Of a DNA stretch of 64,000 nucleotides, positions 15,952 through 25,061 are shown piece by piece. Position 1 is the stretch's first letter. Every line of letters starts with the position of its first letter. Made by a program: the position numbers and the translations under genes. The stretch spans positions 1 through 64,000 of the forward strand of contig JAEWHE010000009.1 of the NCBI GenBank assembly GCA_023387965.1. The letters are read 5' to 3'. Under the pieces are notes generated by a model. It searched no databases. It was not told the DNA's origin and worked only from the letters and a program-made list of their open reading frames with translations. This DNA is from Bacteroidota bacterium (GTDB taxonomy: Bacteria > Bacteroidota > Bacteroidia > Flavobacteriales > Flavobacteriaceae).

Positions 15952-16841
15952 CGAGCAATCTTCCTTTTTTCGCGATTCTTTAAAATGCCGTTTAAGATTA
16001 CAGTTGCTAAAATAATTAACGCTCCTATGTAAAAACCGAAGCTCATTTGCTCTTTATCGCCTAAAATAAAAAACGCCAATGCAATGCCGTAAACCGGCTC
16101 GAGATTAGTGGTTAACATTACCGTGTAAGGCGACAATCTTTTCATCACATTTACCGAAGCCGTAAAAGCATAAGCCGTACAAATGGACGCTAAAACGATG
16201 ATTAGCAACCAGTCATTCAGGCTAACATTAAAAAATTCGGGCGTAAATTTTTGCGTAGCCAAGAGATAAAAACTGATGAAAATCGCACCGGCAAAAAATT
16301 CGTAAAGTGTAATGACTGACGGATCGTATTTTTGAATCAATTTGCCATTAAACAAAGTGAAAATTACTCCTAAAAATACCGAAAGTAATGCATAAGCCAT
16401 TCCCAGAATGTAGGTTTGCTCCACTTGAAGAATCATCAACAACGCACCCACGATAATGATTCCGAAGAAAACTTCGTACCAAAGCATTTTCCGGTTAAAA
16501 AAAATAGGTTCTAAAATGGATGCAAAAAATGCTCCTGTCGAAAAAACTGCCAATGTAATCGACACATTCGACACGTTAATGGCTTTGAAAAAAAATACCC
16601 AATGAAGCGCAATTAGCAATCCTACGAAAAACAATCGGAGTAATGATTTTGGCGAAAGCCGCCAATCTTTTTTAGTAACCAATACAAAAAGAAGCATGAA
16701 GATTCCCGCCAAAAGCATGCGGTACCAAACAACCGGTTCTTCTTTTACCGAAATTAAATCGCCTAAAATAGCAGTAAAACCCCAAATAAAAACAATTAAA
16801 TGTAGGTTGAGATAACTTTTAAGGTAATTAGCGTTTTGCAT
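15948..16841 (-). CDS. EamA/DMT family transporter
   Basis: 297 residues with ten hydrophobic segments in two homologous halves, as in drug/metabolite transporters (HLIVFIWGFTAILGDLIS at the start; YTVMLTTNLEPVYGIALAFF in the second repeat). The substrate cannot be told from the sequence. The start overlaps the LptF/G-like gene by 14 bases, so it is translated from the same mRNA. The stop overlaps the convergent TPR regulator by four bases. Confidence 0.85.
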   Translation of the reverse strand: MQNANYLKSYLNLHLIVFIWGFTAILGDLISVKEEPVVWYRMLLAGIFMLLFVLVTKKDWRLSPKSLLRLFFVGLLIALHWVFFFKAINVSNVSITLAVFSTGAFFASILEPIFFNRKMLWYEVFFGIIIVGALLMILQVEQTYILGMAYALLSVFLGVIFTLFNGKLIQKYDPSVITLYEFFAGAIFISFYLLATQKFTPEFFNVSLNDWLLIIVLASICTAYAFTASVNVMKRLSPYTVMLTTNLEPVYGIALAFFILGDKEQMSFGFYIGALIILATVILNGILKNREKRKIAR

Positions 16842-17904
16842 TACGAAGTAAATAAATAGCTAAAATCCCGAAAACAAAGTTGGGCAACCAAACCGCAACA
16901 AGTGGTGGAACACTTGATTTTTCGGCCAAGGTTCCAAAAATTTTATCGAAGAAAATAAACGTAAATGCCAATCCAATCCCGATAGCAAGATTAATCCCCA
17001 TTCCTCCTCGCCTTTTCATCGAAGAAACCGCAACGGCAATGATGGTAAGGATAAATGCTGAAACGGGCAAACTATATTTTTTGTACAAAACCACTAAATA
17101 GGTATTGATATTTGAGGAACCACGTTCGCGTTCTTTGTCGATAAAATCATTGAGCTCGCCAACGGTTAAGGTTTCGGCAACATAGATTAATGGCGTTAAA
17201 TCGTCCATTTCAAAATTAAAAACCGTGTCTTTTGTTTTTGCCGAAATTAACTCATCGCCTAATTCGCCTACTTTTCTTTTGGTATAATTATACAAAGTAT
17301 AAGTGCTGTCTTTCTCGTTATACTTCATCCGGTTCGCCGAAATGATAAAATCGAGTTTGTCATTGGTGAATTTTTTCAAAGAAAAATCAAAAGCCATTTT
17401 CGAATTTACATTGAAATTACTCACATAAATAAATTCTCCCGGTTTGATTTCGCGGTAAACATTGGTGGTTTCGCGCGTTTTTTTATTTCCTTTGAGGTAC
17501 GTGTATCGAAAATCGTTGTAGCCTTTACTCGCATTTGGAACCAAATAAAATCCCATGATTAAAGCAAAAATGGAAATAATCGTAGCACCAATTAAATACG
17601 GCCGCAAAAATCTGGTGAAGGAAATTCCGGAACTTAAGATGGCAATAATTTCGGTGTTGTTGGCTAATTTTGATGTAAACCAAATCACCGACAAAAACAA
17701 GAAAATAGGAAACAACAAGTTGGCAAAATAAATGGTAAAATCTAAATAATATTTGGCAACCAAACCAAAAGCGACTTTGTTTGCCAAAATTTTATTGATT
17801 TTTTCCGAAACGTCAATTACAATACCAATCGGAATAAAAAGAAAAAGCATCACAAAAAATGTTGCCAAGTATCTTTTTAAAATATATTTGTCAATAATTT
17901 TCAT
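16828..17904 (-). CDS. LptF/LptG family permease
   Basis: 358 residues. It begins MKIIDKYILKRYLATFFVMLF, has three N-terminal transmembrane helices, a periplasmic beta-jellyroll segment of about 150 residues (YREIKPGEFIYVSNFNV) and three C-terminal helices (GGMGINLAIGIGLAFTFIFF). This is the layout of the inner-membrane permease that moves LPS to the periplasmic bridge. Which of the two Lpt permeases it represents is not decided here. It lies between tgt and the EamA gene on the minus strand, in a likely three-gene operon. Confidence 0.9.
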   Translation of the reverse strand: MKIIDKYILKRYLATFFVMLFLFIPIGIVIDVSEKINKILANKVAFGLVAKYYLDFTIYFANLLFPIFLFLSVIWFTSKLANNTEIIAILSSGISFTRFLRPYLIGATIISIFALIMGFYLVPNASKGYNDFRYTYLKGNKKTRETTNVYREIKPGEFIYVSNFNVNSKMAFDFSLKKFTNDKLDFIISANRMKYNEKDSTYTLYNYTKRKVGELGDELISAKTKDTVFNFEMDDLTPLIYVAETLTVGELNDFIDKERERGSSNINTYLVVLYKKYSLPVSAFILTIIAVAVSSMKRRGGMGINLAIGIGLAFTFIFFDKIFGTLAEKSSVPPLVAVWLPNFVFGILAIYLLRNAKR

Positions 17905-17938
17905 CCGAAATCTGTTGTTTCTTATTTGTTAAAAAAAA

Positions 17939-19069
17939 TTATAAACGTTGATTCATTTGCTTTACCATCATCTCTTTCCATTGACGGAAATCGCCTTGCA
18001 AAATGTGTTTTCGTGCTTCGCGAACGAGCCACATGTAAAATCCGAGATTATGAATGGTGGCAATTTGTTTTCCTAAATATTCATTTGCCGAAAATAAATG
18101 GCGCAAATAAGCCTTCGTATATTCGGTATCTACAAAAGTGATTCCCATTTCGTCGATTGGCGAAAAATCGTCAGCCCATTTTTTATTTTTGATGTTAATA
18201 GTCCCATTTGCCGTAAAAAGCATTCCGTTTCTGGCGTTACGAGTTGGCATCACACAATCGAACATGTCAATACCTAACGCAATATTTTCTAAAATATTAA
18301 TTGGCGTTCCAACTCCCATTAAATAACGGGGTTTGTCTTTTGGCAAAATGGCGGTAACTACTTCAGTCATTGCATACATTTCTTCGGCTGGTTCTCCTAC
18401 CGAAAGACCTCCGATAGCATTACCTTCTGCACCAGCATTGGCAATATATTCGGCAGATTGCTGACGCAAATCTTTATACGTGCTACCTTGAACAATTGGA
18501 AAAAAAGTTTGTTTGTAACCGTATTTAAAAGGAGTTTTTTCCAAATGATTGATACAACGGTCAAGCCATCTGTGTGTCATGTGCATGGACCTTTGTGCAT
18601 ATCTGTAATCGCAAGGATAAGGCGTACATTCGTCAAAAGCCATGATGATATCAGCACCAATTGTACGTTGGATTTCCATCACATTTTCGGGTGTAAAAAC
18701 GTGATACGAACCGTCAATATGTGATTTAAATTTTACGCCTTCTTCCTTAATTTTTCTATTGGAGGAAAGCGAATATACTTGGTAACCGCCAGAATCTGTA
18801 AGAATATTTCGATCCCAATTCATGAATTTATGCAAACCGCCAGCTTTTTCTAAAATATCCGTTTGCGGCCGAAGGTATAAATGATAAGTGTTTCCCAAAA
18901 TAATATCGGGATTAATATCGTCCTTCAACTCTCGCTGGTGCACGCCTTTTACCGAAGCAACCGTTCCAACGGGCATAAAAATAGGGGTTTCAATCACGCC
19001 GTGATCAGTTGTAATTTTTCCGGCACGGGCTTGACTTTGAGGATCGTTTTGTAAAAGTTCAAATTTCAT
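17939..19069 (-). CDS. tgt: queuine/preQ1 tRNA-ribosyltransferase, zinc site missing
   Basis: 376 residues. The enzyme exchanges G34 for preQ1 in tRNAs with GUN anticodons. The (beta/alpha)8 core is intact: general acid Asp in LTDSGGYQVYS, substrate loop GGLSVGEP, nucleophile Asp in DMFDCVMPTRNARNG. The C-terminal insertion that normally holds three Cys and one His around zinc reads FSPIDEMGITFVDTEYTKAY, and no Cys occurs in roughly the last 100 residues. The ATG at 19069 is chosen because a -7 box (complement of 19112-19119) lies inside the longer frame. First gene of the tgt-LptF/G-EamA unit. Confidence 0.94.
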   Translation of the reverse strand: MKFELLQNDPQSQARAGKITTDHGVIETPIFMPVGTVASVKGVHQRELKDDINPDIILGNTYHLYLRPQTDILEKAGGLHKFMNWDRNILTDSGGYQVYSLSSNRKIKEEGVKFKSHIDGSYHVFTPENVMEIQRTIGADIIMAFDECTPYPCDYRYAQRSMHMTHRWLDRCINHLEKTPFKYGYKQTFFPIVQGSTYKDLRQQSAEYIANAGAEGNAIGGLSVGEPAEEMYAMTEVVTAILPKDKPRYLMGVGTPINILENIALGIDMFDCVMPTRNARNGMLFTANGTINIKNKKWADDFSPIDEMGITFVDTEYTKAYLRHLFSANEYLGKQIATIHNLGFYMWLVREARKHILQGDFRQWKEMMVKQMNQRL

Positions 19070-19111
19070 TCGTAAAATGGATTCGCATTTTTTTCTTTGC
19101 GAAACGCTGGC

Positions 19112-19119
19112 AAAGATAA
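19112..19119 (-). promoter_or_regulatory. -7 promoter box of tgt
   Basis: CAAAGATA reads TATCTTTG on the minus strand, 43 bases before the chosen tgt ATG. Confidence 0.6.
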
Positions 19120-19186
19120 TCCATTTCATAATTTTCGGGTGGAGAATTATGATTTAATTTAACAACTGGTTTTACTCTCTATTTTC

Positions 19187-19194
19187 TATCTTTG
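19187..19194 (+). promoter_or_regulatory. -7 promoter box of the SGNH hydrolase gene
   Basis: TATCTTTG, a perfect TAnnTTTG match, ends 11 bases before the ATG at 19206. Confidence 0.6.
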
Positions 19195-19205
19195 AAATAA
19201 AACCG

Positions 19206-19868
19206 ATGAGAAAATTAGCGATAATTCTACTTTTGTGGGCAACCAACTTTTATGCGCAAGAAATGAAAAACGATTGGGCTAATTTTTCCAAATACAAATC
19301 CGAGAATATTTCGCTGAAAAATCCAACTGAAAACCGCGTGGTTTTTATGGGGAATTCCATAACCGAAGGTTGGAAAACGGCTAACCCAGAATTTTTTTCT
19401 GAAAATAATTTTATCAATCGTGGCATTGGCGGTCAAGTAACTTCTCAAATGTTGGTGCGTTTTCGGCAAGATGTGATTAATTTAAAACCCGAAAAAGTCG
19501 TGATTTTAGCTGGCGTGAATGACATTGCCCAAAATAATGGACCAATTACCGTTGAAAATATTTTTGACAATATCGTATCGATGGCAGAATTAGCAACACT
19601 TCACAAAATCCAGCCCGTAATTTGTTCAGTGCTTCCCGCAACAGATTTTCCCTGGAAAACCGGATTAAAACCTGCCGAAAAAATAATTCAGCTGAATGAT
19701 TTATTGAAGAAATATACTTCGGAAAATGAATTGATTTATGTGGATTATCATTCGCAATTAAAAAATGCTAACAACGGACTTCCTGCGGAAATTAGTGCCG
19801 ATGGCGTTCATCTCAACAAAAAAGGATATGTGTTGATGGAGGAAATTTTGCTGAAAGCGTTACAATAA
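19206..19868 (+). CDS. SGNH/GDSL hydrolase, exported
   Basis: 220 residues with a signal peptide (MRKLAIILLLWATNFYAQ). All four SGNH blocks are visible: the nucleophile Ser in VVFMGNSITEGW, Gly in GIGGQVTSQML, Asn in LAGVNDIAQN, and the Asp/His pair in DGVHLNKKGY. It resembles the platelet-activating-factor acetylhydrolase-like or rhamnogalacturonan-esterase-like branch, so a periplasmic esterase of sugars or lipids is likely. It overlaps the convergent TPR regulator gene by nine bases. Confidence 0.9.
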   Translation: MRKLAIILLLWATNFYAQEMKNDWANFSKYKSENISLKNPTENRVVFMGNSITEGWKTANPEFFSENNFINRGIGGQVTSQMLVRFRQDVINLKPEKVVILAGVNDIAQNNGPITVENIFDNIVSMAELATLHKIQPVICSVLPATDFPWKTGLKPAEKIIQLNDLLKKYTSENELIYVDYHSQLKNANNGLPAEISADGVHLNKKGYVLMEEILLKALQ

Positions 19869-21341
19869 ATTGGCATCAAGATTTTGCATATACAAGTACA
19901 AATCCTCTGAAGCATTGAGCGACAATCGCTTTCGCAAACGGCTTTTACGGCTTTGAATGGCTTTGACAGAAACCTGATTAAATTCGGCAATTTGTTGGGT
20001 GGTAAAACCTAATTTCAGGTAAAAACTAAATTTTTGTTCAGTTAAAGTAAGATTAGGTTGGACTTGATTAAGCATGACGAAAAATTCCGGATATAATTCT
20101 TTGCCTCGACCTAAAAACAGTGGCGAATCCTTTTTAGCAAGCGAATGTAATTTTTTTAAATCTTTTTCTTTAACCTTAATTAAATTGTCCAATTGTTGCT
20201 TTTGGTCAGACAATACTAAACTTTGTTGTTCCGTAACATCAGCAGTTTGATTGTATCTTTTTAACAACATCAGAATGACGATTACCAAAAGTACCGTGGC
20301 TACGAAAATTACATAAACCATCATCCGGATTTCGCCAAAATCGTTAGCTTGGTCGTCTTCTTTTTGTTTCGCAACCAATTTTATGGTTTCCTCGCGAGAC
20401 TTTGCCTGAATGGGAATAAGTTTTTCGGCCAAAGCTGTTTTTAAATTCAAAATTTCATTGGCCTTTTTATGATTCCCCATTTCGCCATAAGTTTCAGAAA
20501 GTAGAAAATAAATGTGATTAAGCAAGATCTCATTTCCATACATTTCAGATAGATCGGCGGCTTTTTGATAATGTAACACCGCTTTTTCGTCTTCGAAATT
20601 AGTGTAAAAATGATTTGCAAAGGCACATTCCGCTAAAATTTCTTCAAAAGTGTTTTTTTTTGATTTAGCTATCTCAAGTGCACGATTTACAAAAAATACA
20701 GCAGAATCATTTTGTTTTTTCAAAGTAAAACATTCGCCTAAAATCCGATAGGATTCTCCCACGTAGTTGTATCTTTTTTCGGGCGGAAACTTTTTAAACA
20801 ACCGGATACTTTCCTTAATATTCACAAATGCAGAATCAATAGGCATGATTGAATCTTGGAAAAATACCAAAGCTTTGGTTTGGTACAAATTAGCCTGCAT
20901 CAACCGGCGATCATCGCGGTTTGAGATATTTTCGGATTTTTTAAAAATATCCTTAAGCATTTTTCTACTTTCGGCAAATGATTCAACGTAACTAATAGCA
21001 TAAGCCTTGTACTGCATTGCCGAGCAGAGATAGAAAAAATTTTTGTTTTTTTGTGCCAAATCTTCTAAAGCCAACACATTTTCTACCACTTTAAAATTGT
21101 TGTCTAAGCAATGGTAACTTATCACAATCTGCAATTGGGCTTGCATCATCGCAAATTGATCGGATTGTTTTTTGGCTTCGTCAAAAATTTGTTGGTGTTT
21201 TATAATCGAATATTGCGGATTATTTTTCGTCAAATAATATGATTCATTTAATGCCACGGAAAAATTGCTCTTAGTTTTTTGTGCAAAACCAAAAGACAAT
21301 TGCATCAAGAGTAAAACAATTGCAAATTTTTTAAACATCAT
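19860..21341 (-). CDS. TPR / transmembrane / LuxR-like HTH regulator 2
   Basis: 493 residues from the ATG at 21341; a TTG at 21353 would add four residues. A signal peptide (FKKFAIVLLLMQLSFGFAQ) is followed by about 300 residues of TPR-like helices, a transmembrane helix (MVYVIFVATVLLVIVILMLL), a coiled coil, and a C-terminal HTH (TTQQIAEFNQVSVKAIQSRKS). It has the same architecture as the genes at 14452 and 21371. It lies 29 bases after regulator 3 on the same strand, so the two may be co-transcribed. Target and ligand are unknown. Confidence 0.82.
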   Translation of the reverse strand: MMFKKFAIVLLLMQLSFGFAQKTKSNFSVALNESYYLTKNNPQYSIIKHQQIFDEAKKQSDQFAMMQAQLQIVISYHCLDNNFKVVENVLALEDLAQKNKNFFYLCSAMQYKAYAISYVESFAESRKMLKDIFKKSENISNRDDRRLMQANLYQTKALVFFQDSIMPIDSAFVNIKESIRLFKKFPPEKRYNYVGESYRILGECFTLKKQNDSAVFFVNRALEIAKSKKNTFEEILAECAFANHFYTNFEDEKAVLHYQKAADLSEMYGNEILLNHIYFLLSETYGEMGNHKKANEILNLKTALAEKLIPIQAKSREETIKLVAKQKEDDQANDFGEIRMMVYVIFVATVLLVIVILMLLKRYNQTADVTEQQSLVLSDQKQQLDNLIKVKEKDLKKLHSLAKKDSPLFLGRGKELYPEFFVMLNQVQPNLTLTEQKFSFYLKLGFTTQQIAEFNQVSVKAIQSRKSRLRKRLSLNASEDLYLYMQNLDANLL

Positions 21342-21370
21342 ATTTAGGGGCAAAAACTATTTTTATTTGT

Positions 21371-22819
21371 TTACACCAAATTTTCCATCCATTGGTAGAT
21401 ATTCTCGTCTGCGGCAATATGGAGTCGTTTTCTTATTCTACTTTTTTTATTTTGAATGGCTTTAGTAGTCGTTTCATAAAATTCAGCGATATCTTTTGTA
21501 GAAAACTGTAATTTAATGTATAAGCAAAATTTTTGCTCCGCTTCCGACAAATCTGGTTCAATTTCGAGCAATTTTTTAAAAAATTCTGGGTATTGTCTGT
21601 TTGCTGCTGCGACACAAGTAGGATCGTCACTTCGGGCATATTTCAGTAATTTTTCCAAGCTGTGATTTACTTGTTGGTTTAAAACTTCGAGCTTATTTTG
21701 CTGTTCAGACAATTTTTGGAGCGTCTCTTTTTTTTCTTTGTCGTCTTTTTTTAATCTTTTATAAATGAAAAAAATACTCGCAACACAAGCCAAAATCAGC
21801 AATATGCCTAAAGTTAACAATCTGAAATACTGCCTTTGTTGTTGCTCCTGATAAACAGTATTTTGCTCAACTATTTTTTTGTAAACTTTCCCCATGGAAG
21901 CATTTTTGGCAAATTGCAAACTATCTAAAAGCTTGGATTGCAACAAATTATACCGCTGTGATTTTTGAATATCAATTTCCTGAAGCCATTTTGAATAATC
22001 CGAGTAAATGAATCTCAATTCGTCAAAATACTGATTTTCTTTAGCAAATTTTATAGCCACTTGATAGGCTGTTTCTACTGTTTCCGGTGCTTCTGTATTT
22101 TGCGAAATTTTTGCAAACTGCCACGCCACCTTTAATTTTTCTTCGCTTGAGTTAGACTCTGTTGCCAAAGCTTTCGCTTTTTTATGAGCTTCTACTGCAT
22201 CTGAAAAATTTTTCTCTGCCAAATGAAAATCGGCAAGAAGCGTATAAGCTTTCGCCAAATTCGGTTGGTTTTCAAAACCTGCTTTTAAAAATGTGATGGC
22301 GTTGTTGCAATATTTATAGGCATCATCGTATTTTAAATCTTTAAGCGAAATTTCCGTGGCGCCAATAAACAAAACGCCTTTTGCCGAATTTTGAAATTTA
22401 TCATCTGGAACGTTTTCTACATAATCTATCGCCTTAAAAATCTCTTGCATCCCCACCGATTTGTTCCCTAATTCGTATTCCAAACAGGCTTCCGTCACAA
22501 CAGTTTCGGCATATAAATCAATATATTTCCCACTTTGAGCCTCAGCTTTACATTTCGAAATATTTTTAAAAGCTTGTTCAAACATGCCCAATTGAAAATA
22601 TTTTTTGGCTAATTTGAGTTCGCATTCAATTATTGCTCGATTGTAGCCAGCTTTTTCGGCTTGTTTTAAAACTTTGGAATAATTGGCAATGGATTGGTCT
22701 GAGGCATACACATGCTTCTGTTCGAGCGAGGTTAAAGCCGCATCAATTGCGACTTTTTCGGATTGGGCAATTCCTTTGGAACTAAAAAAGAAAACCATGA
22801 TGAAAAGAAAAGTTTTCAT
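21371..22819 (-). CDS. TPR / transmembrane / LuxR-like HTH regulator 3
   Basis: 482 residues from the ATG at 22819 (MKTFLFIMVFFFSSKGIAQ signal peptide). The frame is open further upstream, but that part lacks the signal. TPR-like helices precede one transmembrane helix (LLTLGILLILACVASIFFIY), a coiled coil, and the C-terminal HTH (STKDIAEFYETTTKAIQNKKS). A -7 box at 22927-22934 on the minus strand implies a leader of about 100 bases. The HTH is closest to that of regulator 2, which suggests a tandem duplication. Confidence 0.82.
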   Translation of the reverse strand: MKTFLFIMVFFFSSKGIAQSEKVAIDAALTSLEQKHVYASDQSIANYSKVLKQAEKAGYNRAIIECELKLAKKYFQLGMFEQAFKNISKCKAEAQSGKYIDLYAETVVTEACLEYELGNKSVGMQEIFKAIDYVENVPDDKFQNSAKGVLFIGATEISLKDLKYDDAYKYCNNAITFLKAGFENQPNLAKAYTLLADFHLAEKNFSDAVEAHKKAKALATESNSSEEKLKVAWQFAKISQNTEAPETVETAYQVAIKFAKENQYFDELRFIYSDYSKWLQEIDIQKSQRYNLLQSKLLDSLQFAKNASMGKVYKKIVEQNTVYQEQQQRQYFRLLTLGILLILACVASIFFIYKRLKKDDKEKKETLQKLSEQQNKLEVLNQQVNHSLEKLLKYARSDDPTCVAAANRQYPEFFKKLLEIEPDLSEAEQKFCLYIKLQFSTKDIAEFYETTTKAIQNKKSRIRKRLHIAADENIYQWMENLV

Positions 22820-23105
22820 CGAAGTAGAGCAATGAGGAAGTTTGTTTTTGGGGTGGCACATACGATCAATATTAACAATTTACGAAAAATTACTTCAGGC
22901 TAAAATCAAATCAAAAATTGTTTGTGCAAAGATAGTTTTTATTTTGTTTTGTTAAAAAAAATCCAACTAAGTGCATTTTTTACAAATCAATTTGTAGTTT
23001 TTTTTGATTCTAATTCAAAATATTTTCGGCAATCTTAAAGAGTGATTTCTTTAAAAATGTAAAATATCTCATTACATTTGTACCCGTTTAACTTTATCAC
23101 AAATA
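22820..23105. promoter_or_regulatory. divergent promoter region
   Basis: TATCTTTG on the minus strand (complement of 22927-22934) serves regulator 3. TAcaTTTG at 23073-23080 on the plus strand serves the transketolase pair, 25 bases before its ATG. No other structure is seen in this AT-rich spacer. Confidence 0.55.
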
Positions 23106-23957
23106 ATGAAACCTAACACACAACAATTAAACAACTTAACGATTCAAGTAAGAAGAGATATTCTTCGAATGGTTCATGCTGTAAATTCAGGACATCCTGG
23201 AGGTTCATTGGGTTGCACCGAATTTTTGGTAGCACTTTATCAAAACCTCATGGATCGCAAACCGGGATTTGACATGGACGGAAAAGACGAAGATATTTTC
23301 TTCCTTTCAAACGGACACATTTCGCCGGTTTTCTACAGCGTTTTAGCACGAAGCGGTTATTTTCCAATTACTGAATTGGCTACTTTTCGCCACATTAATT
23401 CGAGATTGCAAGGACATCCAACCACTCACGAAGGTTTACCTGGCGTTCGCGTGGCATCAGGATCTCTTGGGCAAGGAATGTCAGTAGCGATTGGTGCTGC
23501 ACTTTCAAAAAAATTAAATAAAGATTCGCATTTAGTTTACAGTTTGCATGGTGATGGCGAGTTACAAGAAGGGCAAAACTGGGAAGCCATGATGTATGCT
23601 GCTGCTTATAAAGTGGATAATTACATCGCTACCATTGATTTAAACGGAAAACAAATTGACGGTCCAACTGATGAAGTTTTACACATGGGAAGCATCAGAG
23701 CAAAATTTGAAGCTTTTGGATGGGATGTTTTAGAAATTGAAAAAGGAAACGATGTTGAAGCCATCATCTCCGGAATGACTGACGCTAAATCTCGTACCGG
23801 AAAAGGAAAACCTGTTTGCGTTTTACTTCATACCGAAATGGGGAATGGTGTTGATTACATGATGTACAGTCACGCTTGGCACGGAAAAGCGCCAAATGAT
23901 GAACAATTGACAACTGCTTTAACCCAAAATTATTGCGAAGGCGAAAGCGATTATTAA
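23106..23957 (+). CDS. tkt: transketolase, N-terminal subunit
   Basis: 283 residues covering the thiamine-diphosphate (PP) domain: VNSGHPGGSLGCTEFLVALY, SGSLGQGMSVAIGAALS, and the TPP motif HGDGELQEGQNWEAM with IDLNGKQIDGPTDE. Transketolase moves two-carbon ketol units in the pentose phosphate pathway. The Pyr and C-terminal domains are in the next gene, so the enzyme is split, as in many anaerobes, archaea and Bacteroidota. The two chains should assemble into one active complex. Confidence 0.94.
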   Translation: MKPNTQQLNNLTIQVRRDILRMVHAVNSGHPGGSLGCTEFLVALYQNLMDRKPGFDMDGKDEDIFFLSNGHISPVFYSVLARSGYFPITELATFRHINSRLQGHPTTHEGLPGVRVASGSLGQGMSVAIGAALSKKLNKDSHLVYSLHGDGELQEGQNWEAMMYAAAYKVDNYIATIDLNGKQIDGPTDEVLHMGSIRAKFEAFGWDVLEIEKGNDVEAIISGMTDAKSRTGKGKPVCVLLHTEMGNGVDYMMYSHAWHGKAPNDEQLTTALTQNYCEGESDY

Positions 23958-23960
23958 ATT

Positions 23961-24020
23961 GGCAAAAAGCCTTAAGCGATAAGCTTTATGCCTATTGCTT
24001 ATAGCTGAATGCATTTAGCA
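23961..24020. repeat. degenerate aggc/agcttaaagc word repeat, copy 3
   Basis: The spacer between the two transketolase genes is made of aagccttaagcg, ataagctttatgcc, tattgcttatagc and tgaatgcatttagc. It is built from the same words as the copies at 3015 and 3321. It separates two subunits that are made in equal amounts. Confidence 0.6.
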
Positions 24021-24029
24021 AAAACAAAA

Positions 24030-24986
24030 ATGAAAAAATATATCAATACAGGAAATAAAGACACTCGTTCAGGTTTTGGAGCGGGACTGACTGAATTAGG
24101 TCAGAAAAACGAAAATGTGGTGGCACTTTGTGCGGATTTGATTGGCTCGTTAAAAATGGACGATTTCAAAAAAAATCATCCGGAACGTTTTTTTCAAGTT
24201 GGAATTGCAGAAGCCAACATGATTGGTATTGCTGCTGGAATGACAATTGGCGGAAAAATTCCTTTCACGGGAACATTTGCTAACTTTTCAACTGGAAGAG
24301 TTTATGACCAAATCCGTCAATCTGTCGCGTATTCTGATAAAAATGTAAAAATTTGTGCTTCTCACGCGGGTTTGACTTTAGGCGAAGATGGTGCAACTCA
24401 CCAAATTTTGGAAGACATTGGTTTGATGAAAATGTTACCAGGAATGACGGTAATCAACACTTGCGATTTTAACCAAACCAAAGCTGCAACAATGGCAATT
24501 GCCGATCATCACGGTCCGGTTTATTTGCGATTTGGACGTCCATCAGTTCCAAATTTTACTCCGGAAAACGGTACTTTCGAAATTGGAAAAGCGGTTCTTT
24601 TAAATGAAGGAAAAGATGTTACAATCGTCGCAACCGGACATTTAGTTTGGGAAGCTTTAATTGCTGCTGAAAAATTAGAAGAAAAGGGAATTTCCGCGGA
24701 AGTGATCAATATTCACACCATTAAACCTCTTGACGAAGAAGCAATCTTAATATCTTTGGCAAAAACAGGTTGTGTGGTTACAGCTGAAGAACACAATATT
24801 TTAGGTGGTTTAGGCGAAAGCGTGGCAAGAGTGTTAGCTTTGAACAATCCTGCTCCACAAGAATTTGTAGCGGTAAATGATAGCTTCGGCGAATCTGGAA
24901 CTCCAGACCAATTGATGGAAAAATACAAACTAAACGACCAAGCAATTGTAGAAGCTGTGGAAAAAGTAATCCAACGCAAAAAATAA
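24030..24986 (+). CDS. tkt: transketolase, C-terminal subunit
   Basis: 318 residues from the ATG at 24030 (MKKYINTGNKDTRSGFGAGL). The longer frame from 24009 runs into the repeat and is rejected. It has the Pyr domain with the catalytic Glu region (FQVGIAEANMIGIAAGM) and the FANFSTGRVYDQIRQSVAYS and HAGLTLGEDGATHQ segments, then the C-terminal transketolase domain (VATGHLVWEALIAAEKLEEKG). It partners with the upstream PP subunit. Confidence 0.94.
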   Translation: MKKYINTGNKDTRSGFGAGLTELGQKNENVVALCADLIGSLKMDDFKKNHPERFFQVGIAEANMIGIAAGMTIGGKIPFTGTFANFSTGRVYDQIRQSVAYSDKNVKICASHAGLTLGEDGATHQILEDIGLMKMLPGMTVINTCDFNQTKAATMAIADHHGPVYLRFGRPSVPNFTPENGTFEIGKAVLLNEGKDVTIVATGHLVWEALIAAEKLEEKGISAEVINIHTIKPLDEEAILISLAKTGCVVTAEEHNILGGLGESVARVLALNNPAPQEFVAVNDSFGESGTPDQLMEKYKLNDQAIVEAVEKVIQRKK

Positions 24987-25010
24987 TTCGTTGTTTTTAT
25001 AAAATAAAAA

Positions 25011-25042
25011 ATCCCGTTCAGCTTAATTTGAACGGGATTTTT
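25011..25042. terminator. bidirectional terminator
   Basis: ATCCCGTTCA (25011-25020) pairs with TGAACGGGAT (25029-25038), with A-run and T-run flanks. It serves the transketolase operon and the convergent lipoprotein gene. Confidence 0.85.
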
Positions 25043-25061
25043 TTATTGGTTTTACCAAAAA

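Noticed and set aside
15948..21341. Horizontal transfer of the regulator region
   Set aside because: Base composition, promoter type and gene overlaps look like the rest of the window; duplication within the lineage explains the paralogues better.
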